Source of the DNA: Syngnathus acus
Taxonomy: Eukaryota > Chordata > Actinopteri > Syngnathiformes > Syngnathidae
Assembly (NCBI RefSeq): GCF_901709675.1
Contig: NC_051108.1
Span: 5,552,631 to 5,616,630 of the forward strand
Length of the DNA stretch: 64,000 nt
Direction of reading: 5' to 3'
The position numbers and the translations under genes are program-made. Below the pieces are notes generated by a model, which searched no databases, was not told where the DNA came from, and worked only from the letters and a program-made list of their open reading frames with translations. Positions 25,996-36,000 of the stretch are shown piece by piece (position 1 is the first letter of the stretch; each line of letters opens with the position of its first letter).

Positions 25996-27589
25996 TATAG
26001 TATTGTTTTTTTTTACACACCCAAGTTTCAGATAAAGGTATATAAAATAAGACTAAGAAAAATAATTTAAAAACATTATTATTGTACCATTTTTTTATTG
26101 TGTGCGTGTGTTTGTGTGTGTGTGATTTCTCCTGGATAGAACAAACACAACCAAATCAGTCAAACTAAAATCAGAGTAGCATCTACCCCTCCTCTTCATC
26201 CTGGCTGGCCTGCATCCTGTTTGTGACCATCCCAGCTGTGATCTTCAATACATCGAAGGTTGGACAGCTTGGAGTCGACATATTTGTCGTCATCACTTTG
26301 ACTACTGTTGGAATAGGAGACTATGTGGCAGGTGAAACATTTTCTGTTGTAACTAAAAACCTAAATTAATGACAACTGCTTATGTGTCTGAAATATTTTT
26401 GTTACATTGTTTCTTTCAGGCGGAAATCGGAGGATTGAGTACCGCAAGTGGTACAGACCAATTGTGTGGTTTGGGATCCTGGGTGGTTGGCCTATTTTGC
26501 TGCAGTGCCTCAAACATGATTGGCGACTGGTTGAGGGTACTATCCAAAAAGACCAAAGAAGAGGTATTCACTCAGATCTTTTACATCAGTGGTGTCAAAC
26601 TCATTTTTGTCGCGAGCCGGATTGTAGTCATAGTTTATAACACATGAAGTCGATGCACAATTTGTCTTTGCGGGCCACATAAAATGATGTGGTGGGACGT
26701 ACCTGGCCCCCGGGCCTTGAGTTGACACCTAGTTTTACATCATTCAGTGGTATTTTGAATGGTTTGGAATGAATTATTTTTGCAACACGGGAAGGTAAAC
26801 GGGTGACCTTCAGTTGAATATGTCTGCTGGATCGTCTTTCGTAACATGTCAAATGCACTAATAAATAAATAATAATCAATAATTTGTGTCTTGTTTTGCC
26901 AAGGTTGGGGAAATCAAGGCTCACGCAGCAGAGTGGAAAGCAAATGTGCGAGCAGAGCTAAGAGAGACAAGGCGGCGTATGAGTGTTGAGGTCAGCGACA
27001 AACTACAACGAGCTGCCACGATCCGAAGTATGGAAAAACGACAACTTGGCTTGGATCAACGTGCGGTGTCCATGGATATGCTTTCTCCAGAACGCAGAGC
27101 CATCTTCAACAGTCTAGACACCAACAGCTACAAAACCTCCTCCCACGAGAGTATTGACACTAAATTGAACAATCTTCGACTAAAGGGCACTGACCAGTGC
27201 GACCCTCAGTCCAACCACCAAACCACATCTGAGGACAATATTTTTAATCGCCTGAGTTCTGTCACCAAGTTGGCAAAACGTAACAGGAATAAGAGACTTG
27301 AAGAAGAACCATCACAGAAGAAACTCGTCGTCCTCATAGCGAAAGCTTTATGGTTGGATGACGGCCGCCTTTCGATTGTAGCACAACCCGTTCTGAACGA
27401 AGAGAAGAGCAGGGATGACGAACACGAAAGAAACCGAAGACAAAGAGGTGTAATACAAGCTGTCTGGAATTTCCGTTGTTTGTAGAAGCTTACAAGTCAC
27501 ATAATGGGCTTATTGTTGAGCAAACCAAAGAGAACAAAAATGATGAAACACTTGAAATGAAAGAGCTAGATATTCAGAGGAGTCCATAA
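21381..27589 (+). CDS. kcnk10: Kcnk10 (TREK-2) two-pore-domain potassium channel; last three exons disrupted
   Basis: TREK-2 is a plasma-membrane background K+ channel gated by stretch, lipids, heat and pH. Exons: 21381-21432 ([17 protein letters not shown]), 23317-23699, 25016-25133, 25737-25897, 26140-26331, 26420-26563, 26904-27589; the phases join for exons 1-4. Exon 2 encodes helix M1 ([20 protein letters not shown]) and the start of the extracellular cap. Exons 3-4 encode pore 1 ([18 protein letters not shown]) and M2. Exon 5 encodes M3 and pore 2, exon 6 M4 ([14 protein letters not shown]), exon 7 the cytoplasmic tail ([18 protein letters not shown]). The MKFP start matches one mammalian TREK-2 N-terminal form. 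The tail and [14 protein letters not shown] point to KCNK10, not KCNK2. Exons 5, 6 and 7 need several one-base corrections to stay in frame. Without them the frame stops in exon 5 or at 27485 within exon 7; the conserved C terminus resumes in another frame and ends at 27587-27589. Confidence 0.88.
21690..21972 (-). pseudogene. Possible THAP-like reading-frame remnant
   Basis: On the minus strand the frame reads [20 protein letters not shown]. This resembles the start and the FHxFPKD..KK part of THAP zinc-finger domains, which occur in P-element-like transposases. The rest of the C2CH finger is not apparent and the frame ends within 90 codons. It lies in kcnk10 intron 1. The resemblance is short and could be chance. 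Confidence 0.22.
22676..22749 (+). promoter_or_regulatory. kcnk10: Candidate alternative kcnk10 promoter and minimal first exon
   Basis: A TATA box (GATATAAAAGGAC, about 22677-22689) is followed about 60 bp later by GCGACCATGG joined to GTAAGTG. The ATG (22746-22748) plus one G before the donor at 22750 is exactly the phase needed to splice to exon 2, giving M-A-A-V-Q-T-N. Mammalian TREK-2 is known to use alternative first exons. The TATA, ATG and donor are seen in the sequence; its use is inferred. Confidence 0.5.
23820..24425 (+). repeat. Tandem duplication of about 303 bp in kcnk10 intron 2
   Basis: The segment starting CATTCTGTAATTCGATAAAA at 23821 recurs starting CATTCTGTAATTTGATAAAA at 24122, and the two copies run on side by side to about 24425 (both contain GGATGAAACTACCTGAAAGC). 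The copies differ by a few percent with small indels, so the duplication is fairly young. Confidence 0.85.
25145..25700 (+). mobile_element. Two hAT-like MITEs in tandem, kcnk10 intron 3
   Basis: Copy 1 runs about 25154-25480 and has both ends (TAGGTGTCAAACTCAAGG and GCCCGCGAAAAAAATGAGTT). Copy 2 starts at about 25494 in the same orientation and fades near 25700. The string TCTAAAGCATAGGTGTCAAA precedes both copies, consistent with a repeated target site of about 8 bp (TCTAAAGC). Copy 2 ends just before the acceptor of exon 4 (25736). Confidence 0.8.
25918..26000. repeat. (TA)n microsatellite
   Basis: About 75 bp of nearly pure TA beginning 20 bp after the donor of kcnk10 exon 4. Such a palindromic run is hard to sequence and assemble; the disrupted exons begin just downstream. 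Confidence 0.9.
26590..26733 (-). mobile_element. hAT-like MITE, internally deleted
   Basis: Both ends are present (GGTGTCAAACTCATTTTTGT and CCGGGCCTTGAGTTGACACC) but the AT-rich middle is missing, leaving about 144 bp. It begins 27 bp after the kcnk10 exon 6 donor. Confidence 0.75.
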
Positions 27590-28090
27590 GAGTCTGTTTG
27601 GTGAAACAATATGTTTTAAAATGTCACCATTTGTGCCTTGGGTTTTCTCTTTTACCACTATGTGCTTAAGCAGGAATAATGCCTGCCTCTTTGTGCTACA
27701 GTATATGTATACTGTTCCGTCGACATGCAGTGATCACTGTGCCCTAACGATATGACTTATTAAATTGGCTTCACCAAGATCCAGTGTAATAATGCACAAT
27801 ATGCTCATAGGTTGTGCATTTTTAATATGTCAAGTGATACCAGATCACTTAAGTCAGCTCCCAACTACCGTGTCAAGGGATAGCAATTTTAATTGCGTTT
27901 CTAACTTCATCCAGTTCTACCAAGTCACGTTAACATTTAGGGGTGTAGTATATATAGACATAATGTATGTTTATAAATGGATGGTTAATTACATTTTGCG
28001 TCCTCGCACTTACGGTATTTGCAAAGATTGCGTTGAAACATTCTCTAATTATAAAATGAACTTGTCAGTTCATAGTTTAAATTTTAGGAA
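27590..28090 (+). other. kcnk10 3' UTR / intergenic
   Basis: Sequence after the inferred kcnk10 stop. A single ATTAAA occurs near 27759 and could serve as a poly(A) signal. No further gene is recognised. Confidence 0.35.
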
Positions 28091-28091
28091 C

Positions 28092-28415
28092 TACAGTGAT
28101 CCCTCGCTACTTCGCGTTTCGTTTATCGCGGCTTCACTACAACGCGGATTTTTTTTCCCAAATTAAAAAAACATTTAAAAGTCAAAATAAAACTTCTAAA
28201 GTGAGGAAATATGTGTCTAACCTTTAGGACAATGTAGATTGCTCACAATGTTCGTTTACATTCCTTTAGAAGTCCGTTTTCACGTGTTAGCACGGTCGCG
28301 AATTAGCATCTTTCCGCTAACTCGTTAGCCTGCCCAGTACTTCTTGTTGGTGACCGTACTTTGCGGATTTCACTTTTTGGAACCAATTATCCGCGATAAA
28401 CGAGGGATTACTGTA
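28092..28415 (+). mobile_element. pogo/Tigger-like MITE, copy 2
   Basis: TA-flanked element with ends CAGTGATCCCTCGCTACTTC and GATAAACGAGGGATTACTG. It faces copy 3 (29326-29653) in opposite orientation. Confidence 0.85.
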
Positions 28416-28789
28416 TGTTTATGATTCCAAAAATGAAAAATTTATAGTTATTTTCTTTCCCCAATTCGATAAAGTTGCTTTGAGATGTTACCCTTCTGGC
28501 AGTTGCCATTTTCTCATTATTTTCACCCATCCAGGTGCTATCGCCGTTCAATCTTAAATACAAGAGAAAATTGTCTTTTTCTCTAATGAATTAAACAAAA
28601 ACATGACTGCGGTCCAGAATGTATAAACACAAACAATTCTACAGGTGCCAGACTAAGTTTGGAAACGAAGCATGTACAAATGAAGTCTTCAATGTGCAAC
28701 AGGAAACAGGAACACTTTGTTTTCAGTGCCTGACTCCTTCATAACTGAGCATTTGTACTGATCCAGTGTCAACTTTACCAGACCATGTA

Positions 28790-29225
28790 CCAGAGGAACT
28801 GTTAGTTAGTTGTTGGGTGCTAAAGGGCAGTTTTACAGATTTCCAACCCCCTTCCTACCTGTGCGTCTACCGTAATCACCTGCTCCCTCTTGTTAACCGT
28901 TGTGTATTTAAACCCTGCCCGCGTGTTTCTCCTTCTCGGTTCACCATGTTCATGTTATTGTACTACTCTGTTCACGTTGCCACCTGACTGTGTAAGTCTG
29001 AATATTCTTCTCACCTGATTGTTATCTGTTGGCATGGCTCGCTACCTGTCGGCTGTTACCTGTTTCTGTTATTGGTCCAAGTGGACGTCCGTCGCCGACC
29101 GAGCCTTATTCGAGCGGACATCTGCTCTGACCCAGTTATTCCTGCTCCCCACTACCCCTTTCCCCGTCAATAAACATTGGTCCAAGCAGTATTTGGTCGC
29201 TCTGCTCCGATCTGTGACACACAGA
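28790..29225 (+). mobile_element. Possible solo LTR
   Basis: About 430 bp of non-AT-rich, pyrimidine-rich sequence with a TATA-like GTGTATTTAAACCCTGCCCG (about 28891) and a downstream GTCAATAAAC poly(A) signal (about 29166), then TCTGTGACA. This order (TATA, about 270 bp, AATAAA) resembles a Ty3/gypsy-type LTR. No internal retroelement genes lie beside it. It could instead be unrelated intergenic sequence. Confidence 0.3.
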
Positions 29226-29325
29226 CTATTAAATATGGTTTATATTTCGTTTATTAGAGATGCATGCTAACCATCACACATTTATCCAGGCCAGAGAGAC
29301 TGTATATAGTGTGTGTACAGTAATC

Positions 29326-29653
29326 CCTCGTTTATCGCGGATAATTGGTTCCAAAAACCACCCGCGATAAGTGAAATCCACGAAGTACGGTCACCAACAA
29401 GAAGTACTGGGCAGGCTAATGAGTTAGCGGAAAGATGCTAATTCGCGATCGTGCTAACACGCGAAAACGGAATTCTAAAGGAATGTAAACGAACATTTGG
29501 AGCAATACTACAATTGTCCTAAAGGTTAGACAATGTTTCCTCAATTTAAAAGTTTTGTTTAGACTTTTAAATGTTTTTTTTTAATTTGGAAAAAAATCCG
29601 CGATGTAGTGAAGCCGCGAGAAACGAAACGCGAAGTGGCGAGGGATCACTGTA
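29326..29653 (-). mobile_element. pogo/Tigger-like MITE, copy 3
   Basis: TA-flanked, opposite orientation: starts CAGTAATCCCTCGTTTATCG and ends AGCGAGGGATCAC-type sequence (GGCGAGGGATCACTG). Confidence 0.85.
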
Positions 29654-30025
29654 TATTATTGCCCGATATTGACACATCTATAGTTGTACTTGTTGGACTC
29701 GTGTTTAATAAAACAACACGGATATTGGATACACAGTACAATTAGCACAAAATGGGAATTGGACACACAAACCTGCAATGTCATTTTTCAACACATTTAA
29801 TACAAACAAAATTGTGTTGCCCAAACAGTGCCATTTATACAAGATAGGAAACATAATGCATTGTTAGTTAGCAAGGTTAGTATACCGTGTGAAATTGGAC
29901 GCTATGTTCCAAATGTATACTTTGAGTGTTTCAGTTTGATTAATGGCATTAGTGTGGTTGTAACAAAAGCTTAAGTTGTTATATTTTTCCTCATTCTTGT
30001 TATTAATATGGCAGTTGGAAATTTT

Positions 30026-33000
30026 TTACTGTTGATTCACAGCCGGACAGGATCCTATGCTGACCGCTCCACTGACGAGAGATGCGTCACTGAAGCTTAC
30101 ACCACTGTTGTTGATCATCAGGTTCCTCATACAACCTACATAAGGCTCCTTGCTTACATGGCTGCCTGCAAGGGAGAGATCTGAAAGGTAGAGAAATCTT
30201 TAAAAACTTGAAAAGATAAAAAAGTACTAACATTGGGAGATAACTAACCTGGGGCTCCACCAATAAAAATCTTCCCGGTGATTGGAGAATGAAGATGAAG
30301 AGACCCATCCACACTGTGGACCTCTTGGTCTACTTGCAACTTCAGTTTGTTCATATCTTTCATCACTATGATAAAGTTGGACAGGTAGTCATAAAAGAGG
30401 ACAGGGTCAATATGAAAAAATGTGGAATTAAAAATAAAATGAGATAAAATCTTATGCTTCCTTTCAGGCATACATTTCCTTTACAAAATATGTTCAGCTT
30501 ATGAAGAAATTCTTAAATAAATTTTGACCACAACATAATACTCACCTGCAATTCTATGCCAGTGGCCAGCACACAGAGACTGTCTTGGAGAAACTGTTGC
30601 CAATAATTCCTCCGTCCCATCAATCAAAACAGCTACGACCTGAAAAATATATTCTGTTCATTTCAACAATTCTAAGATTTCGAACAATGATATTTTAAAT
30701 TTATTTTGAAATGTATTGTAGCATAATCAATTTGTGGCGTATACTTACTGCTCCTTGATTAATGTATATTGAAAAATAACCCTCTGCTATGGGCACATGG
30801 AGAAGTACACCTGATGTCACACGGGGTCGCACCTCCATTTCTAGCTGAAATCTAGGTCCCAAGTCAAGTATGTCTAGAAGATAGAAGTAGGCAGGAGAAA
30901 GAAATTCTGTGAGGTTGACTTGACATAAAGATGTGTCAGGTGTCAAACTTAAGGCTCAAGGGCCTGATCTGGCACACCATACTGTTTTATGTCAAGGGTT
31001 TAAATACTGGAGAGCAAAACGTTACCCAAAAGTATGAAGCCTCCTTGCTCTGCAAAGAATGTTCCTGCCTCAGTAGGTCCCTCAAAACATGGCGTGACCC
31101 CAAATGTTTCATCCGCTGATGACAACCGGTGTCCATTGAGCTGAATATTTCTCAAACAGCCAGAAAAGCTGTTTACTGAGTTACTCTAAAGAGAAAAAAA
31201 AAATATATATAAAAAATATATCTATTTATCTAGCATTTAGATATATATTGAATATAAGAAATAATTATTTCTTTCAGGTCCTTTTCAATAAATACCTTGA
31301 TCACCATATTTTTCCATATTGGAGTAATTGCAGTTAAAAAATAAATAAAAATCCACACCTGAATATTTTTTTGTGCTCGCTTTGGAGGTACGCCTCCAAA
31401 ATAGAGAGGACTGCTGACATGCCAGGGCACAACTTTGCCCATAACTCTGTCCTCCATCACTGTGAGCCCATCGATGATCAATTTTCCCATATTTCCATTA
31501 CGTATGAAAATCACCTTCAGAAAGGAAGCAGAAGTTATTGTTACTGTACAATTTTATATATTATATATTATATTATATTTTATATGATATGATATTATAT
31601 TATTTTTATTTACAATGATCATTGCAAAACTGAAAAAAAAAATATTACACAAAATAGCTCTGCTCTGGAATAACACGATGAACTTACATTATGCCATGCT
31701 CCATCATTGCAATTTCCGTTGCTCCAGATTTCCACTCGCTGATTACCTACATTGAAGGCGTATACAAGTCTACCATTGGCCAGAAAGAGAGTCATAAAAT
31801 TTTTCTCTTGGATGTCAGATATATAAAAAATGAGGCCAAATGATGTGTTGGTCTTTAGGGATAAGGAAAAGTTGGACCTGGGAGGAAAACAGTGACATAT
31901 TATATTTTTAGAGAAAGCTTTTAAGATACTTAAGAATCCTCGGAAGACTTACTTATGAGAAAAGGATTTGGGGAGCTCTTTGTAGTGCTGCCTACTGTTT
32001 GCAAAGCTCCCATATTGGTAGGCATGTTGTGTTGCTTGGTGACTTGCAAGATGGCAGGGAGCAATGCTCACTTCACTGTCACTTCTTAATTTGTGGATGG
32101 ATTCATCCCTGTTAACCTGTGGCAAATTATATATTGGATTTTTGGGCTAAATTAGAAATTAATTTAAATATATCAAAATTCTTTTAATTCTTTTTTTTTT
32201 TTTACCTTACGAGACTGCCTACGTTTGGCTATATAATCGTCATCCCTGTTTCTCGGTGAAAAATCAGCAGGTGGCTTTTGCACTGGACAGTCTTGCAGGA
32301 AAGTTTGGACATTCTCGGTGTAGCGCTGGAAGTCTTCCGGCTCAATATCTCGGTCTTGCCTACATAAAGACACAGAAAAATCAATATTTCAATCTGTTTT
32401 TGTTACTAATTGAAAGAATCAATTTTAGCATTTCAGGCAATTCATATTTTTGCAGTCTTCAACCGATTTGCATGTAGGTCATGCATCTTATGTTAAGAAG
32501 TGATCTACCTGTTTATGTAGGCATAAGTAATGCAGCCTGTAAAGTTCTTTAAGATACCACTTGGTGATCCCCCAAAGTAGAAGTTCTTTACTGTCGAATC
32601 AGAAGTGAGTCTTGTGGCTGATTGTGGCCGTTTCTTCTCCTGCTTGTCTTTATCGTCCACCAATAATAAATACCTCGGGTGAAAAGAAAACACTGTTATT
32701 GAGTCTCAATCAGTATTTAGCTGTAAACCCATAAATAAAAAACAAAATAAAAATAGTATTATTTGACCACACCCATCAAAAAGTATAGCGATTCTTTGCA
32801 TAAAAAAAAAGTTTCGTTAAAGTAAAATCAAATGCTTACTTGTGATTATTCACCGAGGCCAATAAAAAGTGTGTATTTCCATCATTGTAGTGTTTCTTAT
32901 GTGATTTTACTCTTGTTCCACGAGTGTTCATCACCACTGCTCCGTTCTCAAGGGAAATGCTGAATTCGTCCGGCTAAAGCGGTAAAAATGCAAAAAAAAT

Positions 33001-36000
33001 CCAAAATCAAATTATGGCTAATAATAGCACCAGCAACTAAAATAAGAAATGTTGATGAAATCAATTTAATTTTAAATAGTGTGTTAATACCCCTTCATTG
33101 TGATAGAATAATAATCCACTGGCTTGAACGGTTCTAAAGTTGAGGCCTCCTTCAAAATTGTCGAATGGTGTCATCTTTGCTGAAGATCCCAAATAGCTCT
33201 CGCCCATGAAATAGGCTTTATGAGATGCCTGGAAAAAAAAAAAATTAACATGTCACATAGTCTATTACAGAAAAAATGACTAAACATAGCACTTACAAAG
33301 GATTCCTCGGGGCAGCCACTACTGATGCCAATGGTGCCAGGCTCCTCTAAGAGGTTAAAGTCTTTTTTCTGGAATAGGAAGCCTTTGACACAGCCTTTGA
33401 GGCCAACCACAGCAGATAGCTCGGACCTGTCAAGAAAGACATATCACTGTATTTTTGTGACATCTACCTCAATCTTGCAAAAGTTTTTTGTTTTTATTAA
33501 ACCCATTTTTTGTTTCACACATTTTAACTGTCCAGCAAATGCATGAAAATGTTACAAATTGGCATTAAAAATGTTTGAATCTAGCTTGTTTTCTAATTAC
33601 CGTATTTTCCGCACTATAAGGCGCACCTAAAAACCTCCAATTTTCTCAAAAGCCGACAGTGCGCCTTATAATCCGGTGCGCCTTATATATGGACCAATAT
33701 GGATTCGTGGATGAGGACTAACTTATTAAAGTAAGCTTTACATGTTTATTTTGTGTGTTGTGTGACATTATTTAGTTATTGATATACTGTTATTGTTTTC
33801 TCTATTTCGAGTGTTACTATATTGTGATTGCATTAACGTTTGTGCAAGGCTGAGTTATTTATTCTATGCGCTTTATAATCCGGTACGCCTTATATATGGA
33901 CAAAGTTTTAAAATGGGCCATTCATTGAAGGTGCGCCTTATAATCCGGCGCGCCTTATAGTGCGGAAAATACGGTAATGAGGTTTACGTACTGAAATTCA
34001 CATTCTCGGTCTCGCATTAGACTGCATAAGAAAGCATGTTTATGGCTGCAGGATTTTTTTACTCACCTAGATAGGAGAATGTTTGAGGGTGCTCCACCTA
34101 TGTAGATGTCTGAGAATGGCAAAGTAGTTTTTGGATTCTCCAAAGATTTAACATGACTCTTGTCCACCAGAAGGATAATTTTCTTTGACTGATGATAGAT
34201 CACTGAGATCTGTACCATGAGTCAAAAAACAGGGGAACATATTAGTCTGAAATTAAAATTAGCCTAATTATCTTGTGCATATTATTAGACCAATTAAAAA
34301 AAGAAAAACGTACCTCGTGTATCTTGCATCATTTATTTTTAGCTTTGGTATATTATCCTCCAAAAGGTTTTGGCCCATCATTGAATCCAAAATCATACAT
34401 TAGACGTAAAAATCCATTTTTTATTCTAAAAGGAAATATTTATCCTGGGAAAATAAAAGCAACAGTAAACAGTTTTTTCAATGTCAGGGTGTCCCCTGAG
34501 TATTCTTCCAAATGTTTTTAACTTACCGCATTGACCCATGATGGAAAGCACGCCATTGTTTGCGACAGTTCGCAACTTGAAATATCAAATCTTGTGACGT
34601 AACCAAACTTCCCCCTCCGTTCTATGTTATGATCAGTGCATAGCCCCTTTCCGTCAATAAATAGCTTGCAATAGCGGCTCTGTGAAAAGCCAGTTTGTAC
34701 TGCAATAACAAGAAAAAACTCAGTTTGTTATGGGATACAAAACTCCAACATTCACTAAGAATGCACTAAACTGAAAAAAATACCTGGAACATGGTGGTGA
34801 TGCAACCACGTCCATTTTGTGAGTGCTTTTGAAATTATTATAAACTGATCACATCCTTGTTCAGCGAGCCAACTCGATGCAGCCCACAAAGGGAGCCAGA
34901 GTCAAGTGGTGGGGAGCTGAAGTGAAATAATTTCAAATAAGGAATTATTCAATATCATGTTGATTTGTTTCTAGTTACAAGGAAATACCGTTGCATTCGG
35001 TGGGACACCCCCAATAAAGAACACCATGTGTCTGTTGGGTCAACGTCACAAAAAGTGAGTCCGTTCCCGGAGCTTCTGCCTTTCTGAATGAACTCTGTTT
35101 CATCTGTGGATCTCTGACTGGGGATTACTAGGTAGATTTTCCCATGTCGACCCAGCCTGCCAAGAAAGAAAAGAAAACATGAAATCATATTACCGCTGTG
35201 TTCTTTGAATTCAATTTTGCTTGACAGTACCTCTCTACTTTGATGTAGTTGAATACAGCAGGCCATTGGCTGACAGGTTTTGAGCTCAGGGGATCTCAAT
35301 GTATTCAACCACCAGTTTATACATGTACACAAGGTTGTCATTCTTGATGGCAAGTCCCATGTAGTCTTTCTTACCCTAACAGCAAGATAAAAATATATTG
35401 TAATATTACAAAAACTGCATACCAAGCATTTCTTTCGTTTGTGCAGCCACTATTGAATTACATAGTATAGTTCCGTGCTACATTTTGTCTCCCAGATATA
35501 AAATGAAACGGTCCTCTATTGGGTCTGTGTCTGGGTCAACTCTCATATATAAGCTGATGGACGTCACTGCCCTCAGATCTTCCAAACTGGTATCAGCATG
35601 AATCTCCACTGATGACTGACCATTGAACTTCATAGACACTTGAACCTAGAATGGAAAATCAAATTTGACCTTCTGTTTTAGTTTCGATTTACATAATCGG
35701 AGTCAAGGGCTCCTTTGTTCGGAATCACTTGTGTTATATTTTGGTGTCATACTTTCTTTACGAACCTTCTTTGCCACACTTCTGGCTTGGGCGATGAGTT
35801 CTCTGATTCTCATGACATTAGCAGTTATGTTATTGATAGGCTTCTTCTGCTCAACCACCTTAAGCTTATCCAAAAGTTCAGGAACAAGAAAATGGAGGTG
35901 ATCCACTGTAAAGTACAGAACACTGAGCATGGCAAGAAGTGACTAGTTCAAATAGTTTAACAGTCTATAAGATAACATACCTGATTCCTTTGCAGAATCA

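Noticed and set aside
28766-28987. 73-codon plus frame, possible small gene
   Set aside because: It fits better as part of an LTR-like non-coding segment, and no family is recognised.
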